Shown: positions 54,067 through 63,461 of the stretch, piece by piece | Position numbering within the stretch: position 1 is the stretch's first letter | Layout of the letters: every line of letters starts with the position of its first letter | Origin: Thiopontia sp964344785 | Lineage (GTDB): Bacteria; Pseudomonadota; Gammaproteobacteria; GCF-002020875 | NCBI GenBank assembly: GCA_964344785.1 | Contig: CAYFOR010000001.1 | Span: 32,276-96,275 of the forward strand | Direction of reading: 5' to 3' | DNA: 64,000 nucleotides | The notes under the pieces: generated by a model | Database searches by the model: none | Seen by the model: only the letters and a program-made list of their open reading frames with translations | Told to the model about the DNA's origin: nothing | Made by a program: the position numbers and the translations under genes

Positions 54067-55401
54067 ATGGCCGCCCCCTCCACCTCAGACCTGATTGAGT
54101 CTCTGCGCAACCGTTTTGCTGCCGGTGAGGTGATCCCTGAACTTGATCAACTTGAACAGCGGCTGCTCCAGAGTGAACAGCAGACAGAGTTGCAGATCCG
54201 GACCAAGACCCGGCACCTGGCACAACAAGCTGCATCACTTCGTATTCTCTATGATGTAGTTGCCAGCCTTAACAGCTCGGAGAATGTCCGGGAGCTGCTA
54301 CTGCGCTTTCTCTCCTTTCTGAAGGAGATGGTAGGCGCCGATGCAGCCACCATCCGTCTTCTGACCCGAGACAACCAGATGCGCCTGCTCTCCAGCATCG
54401 GCATGGCCGAACAGCGTGAACAGCAGAAGGGGATGATTCCGGTTCGGAACAGTCTTTGTGGTACCGCCCTCTCCAACAAGACGATTCTCACCTATGAAGA
54501 GGTATGCAACTGTCAGAATGATGATGGAGTCCCGCTACCCTGTGCTCAAAGCGGTGTGATTATTGTTCCGTTACAACACCAGGAACGCACCTTGGGAGTT
54601 TACTCACTCTTTGTATCCAGTGAGCGACAACAGATCAGCAAAGAGATGGAGAAGCTGCTACTCAACATCGGACGAAACCTCGGCATGGCGATCGAAAAGT
54701 TCCGCCTGGAGCAGGAGGCACAAAAAAGCAAACTGGATCAGGAGCGCGCCCACATCGCACACGAACTGCACGACTCCCTTGCCCAGACCCTGGCCAGCCT
54801 GCGCATTCGTACCCAGATCATGGAAGAGAACCTGAAGCGGGCCGACAAGAACCCCTTGAGCAGCAGCCACAACCACTACGAAATTCTTCATCTGCAACAG
54901 GGCCTCTATCGTGCCAACCGTGAACTGCGCAGCCTGATTGCCAACTTTCGCGCCCCAATCCATCAACGGGGACTGATCGAGGCGATCACCGGACTCACCG
55001 ACACCTTCCGCAGAGAGACCGGAATCAACATCTACTTCCAGAAACAGTGCAGCTCCATTCAGCTCCCCCCCGAAACCGAAGGCCATCTGTTGCGTGTCAT
55101 ACAGGAGTCACTGGTCAATATCCGCAAGCATAGCGAGGCACAAAATGTACGGATTCTTGTAGACTGCATCCAGACCCAGCTGTTCTGGATACTGATTGAG
55201 GATGACGGTATCGGCTTTGATACCGAGCAGCCCATTCAGCCGATAGAAGGTGAGCACATCGGGCTCTCCGCAATGCAGCAGCGAATGGAGGCAATCGGTG
55301 GTACACTTGAGATCGAAAGCGAGCCGGGAGAAGGAACGCGAATCTCCATTACCGGACCGGTCAAGGAACAGAGCGAAGAGGATATCTTCGACCTTTTATA
55401 A
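54067..55401 (+). CDS. Soluble NarX-like sensor histidine kinase with GAF domain
   Basis: 444 residues from the ATG at 54067 (GAGAAA upstream). No membrane segment is visible. Residues 30-75 are a coiled coil, about 75-215 a GAF-like domain, then the HisKA_3 box AHELHDSLAQTLASLR with phospho-acceptor His near residue 235, VIQESLVNIRKHSEA (N box), EDDGIGF and EHIGLSAMQQRMEAIGG (G boxes). Four cysteines sit inside the GAF domain (131, 147, 149, 159), a possible metal, cluster or thiol sensor. It forms a pair with the NarL-like regulator 16 bp downstream. Confidence 0.88.
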   Translation: MAAPSTSDLIESLRNRFAAGEVIPELDQLEQRLLQSEQQTELQIRTKTRHLAQQAASLRILYDVVASLNSSENVRELLLRFLSFLKEMVGADAATIRLLTRDNQMRLLSSIGMAEQREQQKGMIPVRNSLCGTALSNKTILTYEEVCNCQNDDGVPLPCAQSGVIIVPLQHQERTLGVYSLFVSSERQQISKEMEKLLLNIGRNLGMAIEKFRLEQEAQKSKLDQERAHIAHELHDSLAQTLASLRIRTQIMEENLKRADKNPLSSSHNHYEILHLQQGLYRANRELRSLIANFRAPIHQRGLIEAITGLTDTFRRETGINIYFQKQCSSIQLPPETEGHLLRVIQESLVNIRKHSEAQNVRILVDCIQTQLFWILIEDDGIGFDTEQPIQPIEGEHIGLSAMQQRMEAIGGTLEIESEPGEGTRISITGPVKEQSEEDIFDLL

Positions 55402-55417
55402 ATCACCCACGCAACGC

Positions 55418-56077
55418 ATGAAAGTCCTGCTGATCGATGACCATACCCTGTTCCGCACCGGTATCGGGGTACTGTTGCAGGGTCACGACATCCAGCTTGC
55501 CGCTGCAGTCGGCACCGGAGAGGTTGGTATACAGCTCGCACAGGAGCTGGAACCGGATATCGTGCTGCTTGATCTGAGAATGCCAGAGATGGATGGCCTG
55601 GAGGTACTGGCTGCACTCAAGGCGCAAAATCCTGACCTGCCAGTCATTATGCTGACAACCAGCGAAGAGGAGCATGACCTGGTTGCAGCCCTGCAGGGTG
55701 GAGCCCAAGGCTATCTACTCAAAGACATGGAGCCGGAAGAGTTGATTCAATCACTGGAGCGGGCACTGAGTGGTGAAGTCGTTGTGGCACCCGCCATGAC
55801 CCCCTTGCTGGCCCGGGTTGCCCAGGGAAAGATCCTGAAAACACACCAGCGAGATGACCTGCAGAAGCTGTTGACCCCACGTGAATACCAGATTCTTTCT
55901 CACCTGGCAGAAGGGCAAAGCAACAAGGTGATCGGGCGTGAGCTCGACATCTCCGATGGCACCGTAAAACTGCACGTCAAATCGATTCTGAAAAAACTGG
56001 ATGTTCACTCCCGCGTCGAGGCTGCAGTGATTGCGGTTGAGCGAGGAGTTACCAGAGTACAGCGAGAGGCATCATGA
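55418..56077 (+). CDS. NarL/FixJ-family response regulator
   Basis: 219 residues from the ATG at 55418. Receiver domain: LLIDDHTLFR with acidic pair, phospho-acceptor Asp52 in LLDLRMPEMDG, LTTSEEE (switch Thr) and YLLKDM (Lys). C-terminal LuxR-type helix-turn-helix: LTPREYQILSHLAEGQSNKVIGRELDISDGTVKLHVKSIL (split about residues 150-189). It is the DNA-binding partner of the kinase at 54067 and lies 4.5 kb from the dsrA promoter; control of dsr genes is a reasonable inference. Confidence 0.92.
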   Translation: MKVLLIDDHTLFRTGIGVLLQGHDIQLAAAVGTGEVGIQLAQELEPDIVLLDLRMPEMDGLEVLAALKAQNPDLPVIMLTTSEEEHDLVAALQGGAQGYLLKDMEPEELIQSLERALSGEVVVAPAMTPLLARVAQGKILKTHQRDDLQKLLTPREYQILSHLAEGQSNKVIGRELDISDGTVKLHVKSILKKLDVHSRVEAAVIAVERGVTRVQREAS

Positions 56078-56562
56078 AACTATTTACTGAATTGGTCAAA
56101 GAGATGACCCCAAAGGTTAGCGAGATTTTCCCTTGGGATCTGGCAGATAAACTGGAGCAAGACGAGAACAACAATATTCTGGTCGTGGATGTGCGTGAAC
56201 CCTACGAGTACTCGGAAATGCACATTCGCTACTCCATCAATGTGCCACGCGGCATTCTCGAAACCGCCTGTGAGTGGAACTACGAAGAGACCGTACCTGA
56301 ACTTGTTCAGGCACGGGAGCGTGAAGTGGTTCTGGTCTGTCGTTCCGGTAACCGCAGCATCTTTGCCGCCTATACCATGCAGTTGATGGGCTACAAACAG
56401 GTCAGCTCGCTACGTACCGGACTGCGCGGCTGGAATGATTATGAGCAGGAGATGATCTGCGGTGACTGCAGCGAAGAGGGAGTTGTCATGGATATCGATA
56501 TCGCTGATGAGTATTTCAGCCGGGGGCCACGTTCCGATCAGCTCAAACCAGCCTCCAGCTAG
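56074..56562 (+). CDS. Single-domain rhodanese-like protein
   Basis: 162 residues; the ATG overlaps the response-regulator stop (ATGA), so it belongs to the same operon. Rhodanese domain with VVDVREPYEYSEMHI and the active loop VVLVCRSGNRSIFAAY, catalytic Cys89. An additional Cys pair occurs in MICGDCSEE near residue 130. It can carry a persulfide and may sense or supply sulfane sulfur to the two-component pair or to DsrEFH. Partner is inference. Confidence 0.88.
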   Translation: MKLFTELVKEMTPKVSEIFPWDLADKLEQDENNNILVVDVREPYEYSEMHIRYSINVPRGILETACEWNYEETVPELVQAREREVVLVCRSGNRSIFAAYTMQLMGYKQVSSLRTGLRGWNDYEQEMICGDCSEEGVVMDIDIADEYFSRGPRSDQLKPASS

Positions 56563-56580
56563 AAACCTGCCCCGCAGAAA

Positions 56581-57648
56581 TTACAGGCCACGTTGGCGAA
56601 TCAGCAATAGCGCTGTTGACAAAAAAAGCAGCGGAACGGCAAACACCGTCAGTACAGGGTTGAACTGATAGATCTCTCCGGTATTCAGCAACACCTTGTT
56701 CATCAGATAATAAGCCACGCCGATAAAGATGCCGATCACCACCCGCCGACTGGCCGCCAGTGAGCGGCCACCACTGACGGAAAACGGAATCGCCATGATC
56801 AGCATGACCACCAATCCGAATGGTGCAGCGATGCGTGTCCAGAAGGTGTGCCAGTAACGACTAGAGTCAAGACCGCTACGCTCCAGAAAACGGCTATAGG
56901 CCAACAGATCAGGGGTTGAGAGGTCTTCCGGGTTTCTCGAGGCGAGGCGTACAAAGTCCTTCGAGATCTCCGATTTGTGTTGCAGTTTTGGCTTCGATGC
57001 AACGTCCACCTGCTTCTCCTGGATATGGTTGATACGCACCTGCTCCATATTCCAAACACCGCTATAGTGGTAGGCCTTCTCGGCAAAGCTCACCTCCTCA
57101 AGGCGGCCATGCTCTGGTATCTTCATCCACTGGACACCTACCACGGTACCATCCGCCTCAACGTTATCCATACGAACAAAATAGTCACCATCCCTCAACC
57201 AGAATGCGTTACCACTGAACTCCAGCACGGACTCATGCAGCGCAACCGCTTTGATCACCCTCGCATTTTTTTCGGAAAAGGGGACCACCCACTCCATATT
57301 GATCACCGCAACGACCAGCACAAAAACAGCCATCTTGCGCAGCCGCCATACCAGTCCAAGCATGGGCACCCCGGTAGCACGCATGATCGTCAGCTCGTTG
57401 GTGCTGGCCAGTCCGCCAAAGGCAAACAGACCACCGATCAGTACCGCAATGGGAAACATTTCCTGGACAATCTTCGGCATCTTCAGCAACACGTAGATCA
57501 GCGCTGTGTTGGTGGTGAAATCGAACTGACCGATGTTGCCCATTTCACCGGAAAAGGTCACAAAATAGGCGATCGCCACCAGACTCATCATGGTCAGGCC
57601 AACCCCCCAAATCAGTTCTCGCCCAAGATAGGCACTGAGCAATCTCAT
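56581..57648 (-). CDS. lptG: LPS export permease LptG
   Basis: 355 residues, normal LptG length. N-terminal membrane helices with LLSAYLGRELIWGVGLTMM, FPIAVLIGGLFAFGGLASTNELTIMRATG (coupling-helix region, split 70-98), a periplasmic beta-jellyroll domain (about 120-265) and three C-terminal helices with IAAPFGLVVMLIMAIPF. LptF and LptG form the membrane core of the LPS extractor with LptB. In most gammaproteobacteria lptF sits between pepA and lptG; it is absent here. Confidence 0.93.
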   Translation of the reverse strand: MRLLSAYLGRELIWGVGLTMMSLVAIAYFVTFSGEMGNIGQFDFTTNTALIYVLLKMPKIVQEMFPIAVLIGGLFAFGGLASTNELTIMRATGVPMLGLVWRLRKMAVFVLVVAVINMEWVVPFSEKNARVIKAVALHESVLEFSGNAFWLRDGDYFVRMDNVEADGTVVGVQWMKIPEHGRLEEVSFAEKAYHYSGVWNMEQVRINHIQEKQVDVASKPKLQHKSEISKDFVRLASRNPEDLSTPDLLAYSRFLERSGLDSSRYWHTFWTRIAAPFGLVVMLIMAIPFSVSGGRSLAASRRVVIGIFIGVAYYLMNKVLLNTGEIYQFNPVLTVFAVPLLFLSTALLLIRQRGL

Positions 57649-57886
57649 CGTACAGGTTCTCTACGGTTATGTAGGCACACCAACTGCCTTTCATCAATAC
57701 ACTCAAACAAAGCAGTTGGAATTTCCGCAAGGTGGTGAATGCCCCCCCAGAAGCATAGATCAGCTACAAAGCGCCTCAGAGGGTATGTGACTGAAGTGAG
57801 CGAGCGTAGCCAACACATCGGAAATTTCAAGTGCGAAGAGTATAATAGCGTTTTTGACCGATATAGATAAGTGAGGTATCCGATCG
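57649..57886. other. Intergenic region between divergent lptG and pepA, at the usual position of lptF
   Basis: 238 bp, too short for lptF (about 1.1 kb). I see no fragment with LptF-like membrane sequence. A TATAAT at 57841-57846 faces pepA. The stretch 57735-57840 has a low-information look (GTGAGCGAGCG near 57797, and an open minus frame reading CFWGGIHHLAEIP), as in dispersed repeats of sulfur-oxidiser genomes, but no second copy is in the window. Confidence 0.4.
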
Positions 57887-59371
57887 ATGGATTTTTCTGT
57901 TGTCAGTAGCGCACTGGAAAACGCAAAAAGTGACTGTATCGTCTGCCCGATTACTCAGGGCCAGCCACTCTCCCCCCTTGTAGAAACACTCGACCAGGCA
58001 ACAGGAAACCAGATTCAGCAGCTGATTGACCGCAAGGATCATCGTGGCAAGGCCGGTGAACTGCAGTGGATACATCACCCAGCCGGAATCAACGCCAAAC
58101 GAATTCTGCTACTCGGCGTTGGGGAACAACAACCGACCACAGACCAGGATCTCAACAAGGCAATGGCCGCTGTCACCCGTGCACTAAAGGAGAGCGGCTG
58201 CCGCAACGCCACCATTGTGGCAGATGTGAACCCTGACCACTGCTACCGCTGGAGTCGTCTGAGCCTGGAAGCGATCGAGGCCACTCTCTACCACTATCAG
58301 TTCCCTGGCACTCCAAGCAAGAAAAGTGAACAGCCACCTCTCAAGAAGATCACCTTCGCTACGGCTGGCAGAAAACAGAGCAATCGCATCAAGCAGGCGA
58401 TCGAGGATGGCAGCGCCATTGCGTCAGGTGTCTCACTGGCACGTACCTTGGGCGATCTGCCAGCCAATATCTGCACGCCAGACTATCTGGCTGCCGAGGC
58501 ACGAAAGATGGCCCGCAATCAACCCAAGCTCACAACCCGTGTCCTCAGTGAACGGGATATGGAAAAGCTGGGCATGGGGGCACTACTCTCGGTTGCCCAC
58601 GGCAGTGACCAACCGGCCAAGCTGATCATCACAGAATACAAGGGGGCCGATAAAAAGCAGCCGCCCATCGTACTGGTGGGTAAGGGGGTCACCTTTGACT
58701 CAGGCGGTATCTCACTCAAGCCAGGCGGCAAGATGGACGAAATGCGCTTCGACATGTGCGGTGCTGCATCGGTCTTTGGTGCGTTGAAGGCGGTTGACCA
58801 GCTACAGCTTCCGATCAACCTGATTGGAATCATTCCGGCCACTGAGAACCTGCCCAGTGGCAAGGCTACGAAACCTGGTGATGTGGTCACCAGTCTCTCG
58901 GGACAGACCATCGAGATTCTCAATACTGACGCCGAAGGGAGACTGATCCTCTGTGATGCCCTGACCTATGCCGAACGCTTCAAACCGGCAGAGATCATCG
59001 ACATCGCCACTTTGACCGGGGCCTGCGTGGTTGCACTGGGCCGTCATGCTGCCGGATTATTGAGCAATGATGACACCCTGGCAGCAGCCCTGCTGCAGGC
59101 CGGTGAGCAGAGCGGTGATCGCGCCTGGAGGTTGCCGTTGTGGGATGAGTATCAACCACAACTTGATTCAAACTTTGCTGATATGGGCAACATTGGTGGC
59201 CCGGAGGCGGGCACCATCACGGCGGGCTGCTTCCTCTCCCGCTTCACCAAGGAGCAACACTGGGCCCACCTCGACATTGCCGGCACCGCCTGGAAACAAG
59301 GCAAAGAGAAGGGAGCCACCGGGCGCCCGGTTTCCTTACTGGTTCAACATTTGATCAACAAGTGCAAATAA
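57887..59371 (+). CDS. pepA: Cytosol (leucyl) aminopeptidase
   Basis: 494 residues. The M17 catalytic domain has LVGKGVTFDSGGISLKPGG (metal-binding Lys/Asp), the family signature NTDAEGRLILCDALTYAE and DIATLTGACVVALG. The N-terminal regulatory domain is present in full. PepA is a hexameric Mn/Zn peptidase that removes N-terminal residues and, in some species, binds DNA. Start supported by GAGG 10 bases upstream. Followed by holC and valS as in E. coli. Confidence 0.96.
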   Translation: MDFSVVSSALENAKSDCIVCPITQGQPLSPLVETLDQATGNQIQQLIDRKDHRGKAGELQWIHHPAGINAKRILLLGVGEQQPTTDQDLNKAMAAVTRALKESGCRNATIVADVNPDHCYRWSRLSLEAIEATLYHYQFPGTPSKKSEQPPLKKITFATAGRKQSNRIKQAIEDGSAIASGVSLARTLGDLPANICTPDYLAAEARKMARNQPKLTTRVLSERDMEKLGMGALLSVAHGSDQPAKLIITEYKGADKKQPPIVLVGKGVTFDSGGISLKPGGKMDEMRFDMCGAASVFGALKAVDQLQLPINLIGIIPATENLPSGKATKPGDVVTSLSGQTIEILNTDAEGRLILCDALTYAERFKPAEIIDIATLTGACVVALGRHAAGLLSNDDTLAAALLQAGEQSGDRAWRLPLWDEYQPQLDSNFADMGNIGGPEAGTITAGCFLSRFTKEQHWAHLDIAGTAWKQGKEKGATGRPVSLLVQHLINKCK

Positions 59372-59460
59372 AAAGATTACGCCATGAAGGACATGAAGCT
59401 ATACAAACATAATGATATCTCATGCCCCTTTATGCTCTTCATGGTAAGAACCATCTGATC

Positions 59461-59898
59461 ATGACCCGGATCGACTTCTACATCACCGAAGACAGCGAGC
59501 CCGATGCCGCAATGCGACTGGCATGCCGCATTGCGGAAAAGGCCTATGGCCAGCAATTGATGACCCATATCCACACCGAAACCGCCGCACAGAGTGAGAC
59601 CGTTGACCAACTGCTCTGGTCATTTCGGGATGAGAGTTTCATACCCCATGAAATTGACCATCCTGCATTGGAAAGGGAGCTGGCCGACATGCCCTTTCCA
59701 CCGGTATCGATTGGAGTGGAGACACCCTCCCGTCAACAGGTTGAGGTCATCATCAACCTGGCGCACGAGGTCCCCCTCTTCTTTAGCCGCTTCAACCGGC
59801 TGGCCGAGATCATTGATGGCAACAGCAAGATTGCAGGCCGCGAACGCTATAAATTCTACCGGGATCGCGGCTATGAACTGAACACCCACCGCCTCTGA
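59461..59898 (+). CDS. holC: DNA polymerase III chi subunit
   Basis: 145 residues from the ATG at 59461 (a frame extending to 59422 is unlikely to be used). TRIDFYIT, LACRIAEKAYGQQLMTHIHTE, LLWSFRDESFIPHEI and VPLFFSRFNRLAEII are typical of HolC. Chi links the clamp loader to single-stranded DNA-binding protein. The pepA-holC-valS order is the classic one. Confidence 0.92.
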   Translation: MTRIDFYITEDSEPDAAMRLACRIAEKAYGQQLMTHIHTETAAQSETVDQLLWSFRDESFIPHEIDHPALERELADMPFPPVSIGVETPSRQQVEVIINLAHEVPLFFSRFNRLAEIIDGNSKIAGRERYKFYRDRGYELNTHRL

Positions 59899-59948
59899 TG
59901 TAGAATACCCCGCTCTGCAACAACACTAACACTATACAGTTACCACGG

Positions 59949-62738
59949 ATGGAAAAGCGATACGACCCCCATGCGATAGAGCAGCACTGGTACGAAACCT
60001 GGGAAGCACAGGGGCACTTCGCCCCCAGCGGTGAGGGGACCCCCTACTGCATCATGATTCCCCCTCCCAATGTCACCGGCACCCTCCATATGGGGCACGC
60101 CTTTCAGGATACCCTGATGGATACCCTGATCCGCTATCACCGGATGAAGGGGTACAACACCCTGTGGCAGGCCGGGACCGACCATGCCGGTATCGCCACC
60201 CAGATGGTGGTGGAGCGCCAATTGAACCACGATGGCAAGACCCGCCATGATCTGGGGCGTAATGCCTTTATCGAGAAGGTGTGGGACTGGAAGGCACACT
60301 CCGGTGGTACCATCACTCGCCAGCTTCGGCGGATGGGTTCATCACTGGACTGGAGCCGCGAACGTTTCACCATGGACGATGGACTCTCCGATGCAGTCCA
60401 TGAGGTCTTTGTCCGTCTCTACGACGAGGGGCTGATCTACCGTGGCAAGCGGTTGGTCAACTGGGACCCTGTGTTACATACCGCCGTATCCGATCTGGAG
60501 GTGATCTCCGAGGAGGAGAACGGCCATATGTGGTACCTCCACTACCCGATTGCCGATGGACAGGGCAGTCCCACCGAAGAGTATCTGACCGTCGCCACCA
60601 CTCGCCCCGAGACCATGCTCGGGGATACTGCGGTAGCCATTCACCCGGAACACCCAACACTTGCCCACCTGATCGGCAAACAGGTAGCACTGCCTCTCTG
60701 TGACCGCACCATCCCCATCGTCGGCGATGAACATGCCGATCCTGAAAAGGGGACCGGTTGCGTCAAAATCACACCAGCACACGACTTCAACGATAACGAG
60801 GTGGGCAAACGTCACGATCTGCCACTGATCAATGTCTTCACCATCGACGCCAGAATCAACGACGAGATGCCGGAGCAGTACCGTGGCATGGACCGTTACG
60901 ATGCCCGCAAACAGATCGTTGCCGACCTGGATACACTGGGGCTGCTGGAGAAGGTAGAGCCGCACAAGCTGATGGTCCCCCGTGGCGATCGCTCCGGCAC
61001 CGTCATTGAACCGTTCCTTACCGACCAGTGGTTTGTGAAGACAGGGCCACTGGCAGAGCCTGCCATTGACGTAGTCAAGAGCGGCAAGATCAAATTCGTT
61101 CCACAGAACTGGGAGAAAACCTATTTCGAGTGGATGAACAACATCGAGGACTGGTGCATCAGTCGCCAGATCTGGTGGGGCCACCGCATCCCGGCCTGGT
61201 ACGACGATGAAGGCAATATCTATGTCGCCAATGATGAAGCAGCCGCACGCGAGAAGTACAACCTCGCAGCCGACCTGCCACTGCACCAAGATGAAGATGT
61301 ACTCGACACCTGGTTCTCCTCTGCACTCTGGCCCTTCTCTACCTTGGGCTGGCCGGAGAAGACACCGGGGCTGGAGACCTTCTACCCCACCAGCGTACTG
61401 ATCACCGGCTTTGACATCATCTTCTTCTGGGTTGCCCGAATGATCATGATGGGACTCAAGTTCATGGATGATGTCCCCTTCAGAGAGATCTATATCCATG
61501 GTCTGGTGCGCGATGCGCATGGGCAGAAGATGTCCAAATCGAAGGGCAATGTACTCGACCCGATTGATCTGATCGACGGCATTGATCTGGAGGCGCTGGT
61601 CGCCAAACGTGCCACCGGGCTGATGCAGCCCCAGATGCGCGAGAAGATCGAGAAGCAGACCCGCAAGGACTTCCCCGATGGTATCCCTTCCTACGGCACC
61701 GATGCCCTGCGCTTTACCTTCGCGGCACTTGCCTCCACCGGACGTGACATCAACTTTGACCTGGGCCGTACCGAGGGCTATCGCAACTTCTGCAACAAGA
61801 TCTGGAATGCAGCCCGCTATGTATTGATGAATACAGAGGGGAAAGACTGCGGACAGGACGGAGGGGAGTTTGTCTTCTCTACCGCCGACCGCTGGATCAT
61901 CAGTCGCCTGCAGGAGACCGAGGCTGAGGTGGATCGTGCCTTCAACGACTACCGGTTGGACCGTGCAGCCAATGCCATCTACGAGTTCACCTGGAACGAA
62001 TACTGCGACTGGTATCTGGAGCTCTCCAAGCCTGTATTGAATAGTGACCAGAGCAGTGAGGCAGAGCTGCGTGGTACCCGCCGTACTCTGGCACGGGTAC
62101 TGGAAACGCTGCTACGGCTCTCTCACCCCATCATGCCTTTTCTGACCGAGGAGATCTGGCAAAAGATCGCTCCACTGGCCGGCAAGACCATCGAAGAGCA
62201 CCGCAGCATCATGCTGGAGCCCTTTCCTATCGCAGATGAACACAAGTTCAACACTGCAGCGACACAAGAGATGGAATGGGTCAAGGCCTTTATCCTTGGT
62301 ATTCGTAGTATCCGCGGCGAGATGGATATCGCCCCGGGCAAGCCGCTCTCGATTCTGATTCAAGACGCCTCGAATACGGACCAGCAACTTCTGGAGACCC
62401 ACCGGGCCACCCTCAATACACTGGCTCGCCTAGAGTCGGTTGAGGTGCTGGCCACCGATGCCAAGGCACCTGAATCTGCCACTGCACTGGTTGGCGCCAT
62501 GAAGATCCTGATTCCAATGGCGGGACTGATCGACAAGGAGGCTGAACTGCAGCGTTTGGATAAGGAGTTGGGCAAGACTGAAGGAGAGATCAAACGTCTG
62601 GAGGGCAAACTCAATAATGCCAACTTTGTGGAGCGCGCCCCTGAAGCCGTGGTAGCCAAGGAGCGCACAAAGCTGGAGGAGGTTCAAAACCGCCAGCAAC
62701 AGCTCTCTGAACAGCGAGAGAAAATCGCGGCACTCTGA
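59949..62738 (+). CDS. valS: Valyl-tRNA synthetase
   Basis: 929 residues. Class I motifs PPPNVTGTLHMGHAF (HIGH) and KMSKSKGNVLDP (KMSKS), the editing domain around 190-340 with TVATTRPETMLGDTAVA, and the C-terminal coiled-coil arm (KEAELQRLDKELGKTEGEI). It charges tRNA-Val and edits threonine. The stop overlaps the next start by 1 bp (TGATG). Confidence 0.97.
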   Translation: MEKRYDPHAIEQHWYETWEAQGHFAPSGEGTPYCIMIPPPNVTGTLHMGHAFQDTLMDTLIRYHRMKGYNTLWQAGTDHAGIATQMVVERQLNHDGKTRHDLGRNAFIEKVWDWKAHSGGTITRQLRRMGSSLDWSRERFTMDDGLSDAVHEVFVRLYDEGLIYRGKRLVNWDPVLHTAVSDLEVISEEENGHMWYLHYPIADGQGSPTEEYLTVATTRPETMLGDTAVAIHPEHPTLAHLIGKQVALPLCDRTIPIVGDEHADPEKGTGCVKITPAHDFNDNEVGKRHDLPLINVFTIDARINDEMPEQYRGMDRYDARKQIVADLDTLGLLEKVEPHKLMVPRGDRSGTVIEPFLTDQWFVKTGPLAEPAIDVVKSGKIKFVPQNWEKTYFEWMNNIEDWCISRQIWWGHRIPAWYDDEGNIYVANDEAAAREKYNLAADLPLHQDEDVLDTWFSSALWPFSTLGWPEKTPGLETFYPTSVLITGFDIIFFWVARMIMMGLKFMDDVPFREIYIHGLVRDAHGQKMSKSKGNVLDPIDLIDGIDLEALVAKRATGLMQPQMREKIEKQTRKDFPDGIPSYGTDALRFTFAALASTGRDINFDLGRTEGYRNFCNKIWNAARYVLMNTEGKDCGQDGGEFVFSTADRWIISRLQETEAEVDRAFNDYRLDRAANAIYEFTWNEYCDWYLELSKPVLNSDQSSEAELRGTRRTLARVLETLLRLSHPIMPFLTEEIWQKIAPLAGKTIEEHRSIMLEPFPIADEHKFNTAATQEMEWVKAFILGIRSIRGEMDIAPGKPLSILIQDASNTDQQLLETHRATLNTLARLESVEVLATDAKAPESATALVGAMKILIPMAGLIDKEAELQRLDKELGKTEGEIKRLEGKLNNANFVERAPEAVVAKERTKLEEVQNRQQQLSEQREKIAAL

Positions 62739-63400
62739 TGAGAAGGTTACCTCTGCTACTTGCCGCAACGCTGCTGAGCATCTCTGCTCAGGCAGCGGAG
62801 CGTTTCGTCGCCGGTATACCGATTCCACTACGTGCCGAAGCTGATTCAACCAACCGGAAAATTCTCCAACTGCTTCCGGTCGGTGAAAAGGTCACTATCG
62901 GTGAAAAGAGACAAAATGGCTTCACCCAGATCACCACTGACTCTGGAATCACCGGCTGGATACCGACCCGCTATCTCTCAGAGACGCCCCCTATCGCTCC
63001 CGGCAGCAGTAGTGCCGCACAAAAACAGGTTCAATATGAACTGGAAATCAACCGACTGAAGAGTACCGTCAGCAGTATGCAGCAAGAGCGACAGATCCTG
63101 GAGGCAGAAACGCAGAAACTCAAGGAGAGTATCCATCGGGCCTATCAGGAGGTGGACACCATCCGCGATGTCAGTTCCAGCGCGCTGGAACTGGAGCAGC
63201 AGAATACCAACCTGCAGAATCAGTTACGTACCCAGAGGCGGCAACTGGAGGTCCTTGAACAGGAGAATGCCGCCTTGAGGGATCGCAAGGAGCGTGACTG
63301 GTTTATGGTCGGTACGTTGGTTACAACCCTGTCCATCTTTAGCGGATTCTATCTGGCCCGGTCTCGCCGGGCACAGCAGAGAAACACAAGCCGTCTGTAA
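62738..63400 (+). CDS. SH3-domain, coiled-coil membrane protein (YgiM/TIGR04211-like)
   Basis: 220 residues. Signal peptide (MRRLPLLLAATLLSISAQA), bacterial SH3 domain with IPIPLRAEADSTNRKILQLLPVGEKV (about 26-85), a long coiled coil (about 95-180, rich in Gln/Glu heptads) and a C-terminal membrane helix (WFMVGTLVTTLSIFSGFYLA) with a basic tail. This is the SH3-CC-TM layout of YgiM-like proteins, of unknown function, probably periplasmic and anchored in the inner membrane. Translationally coupled to valS by a 1-bp overlap. Confidence 0.85.
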   Translation: MRRLPLLLAATLLSISAQAAERFVAGIPIPLRAEADSTNRKILQLLPVGEKVTIGEKRQNGFTQITTDSGITGWIPTRYLSETPPIAPGSSSAAQKQVQYELEINRLKSTVSSMQQERQILEAETQKLKESIHRAYQEVDTIRDVSSSALELEQQNTNLQNQLRTQRRQLEVLEQENAALRDRKERDWFMVGTLVTTLSIFSGFYLARSRRAQQRNTSRL

Positions 63401-63461
63401 CCTTTTCTCCCCCCCCCGTTGATGATAAACGGGGGATGTGTGTGGGTGTTGCCTAATCCTA

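Noticed and set aside
57645..57830. lptF pseudogene remnant upstream of lptG
   Set aside because: The open frame there has no membrane-helix pattern or LptF-like sequence; no evidence of a decayed copy.
63409..63440. Terminator between the SH3 protein gene and the convergent small gene
   Set aside because: CCCCCGTT/AACGGGGG can pair, but neither strand shows a T run after the stem, so termination is not supported.
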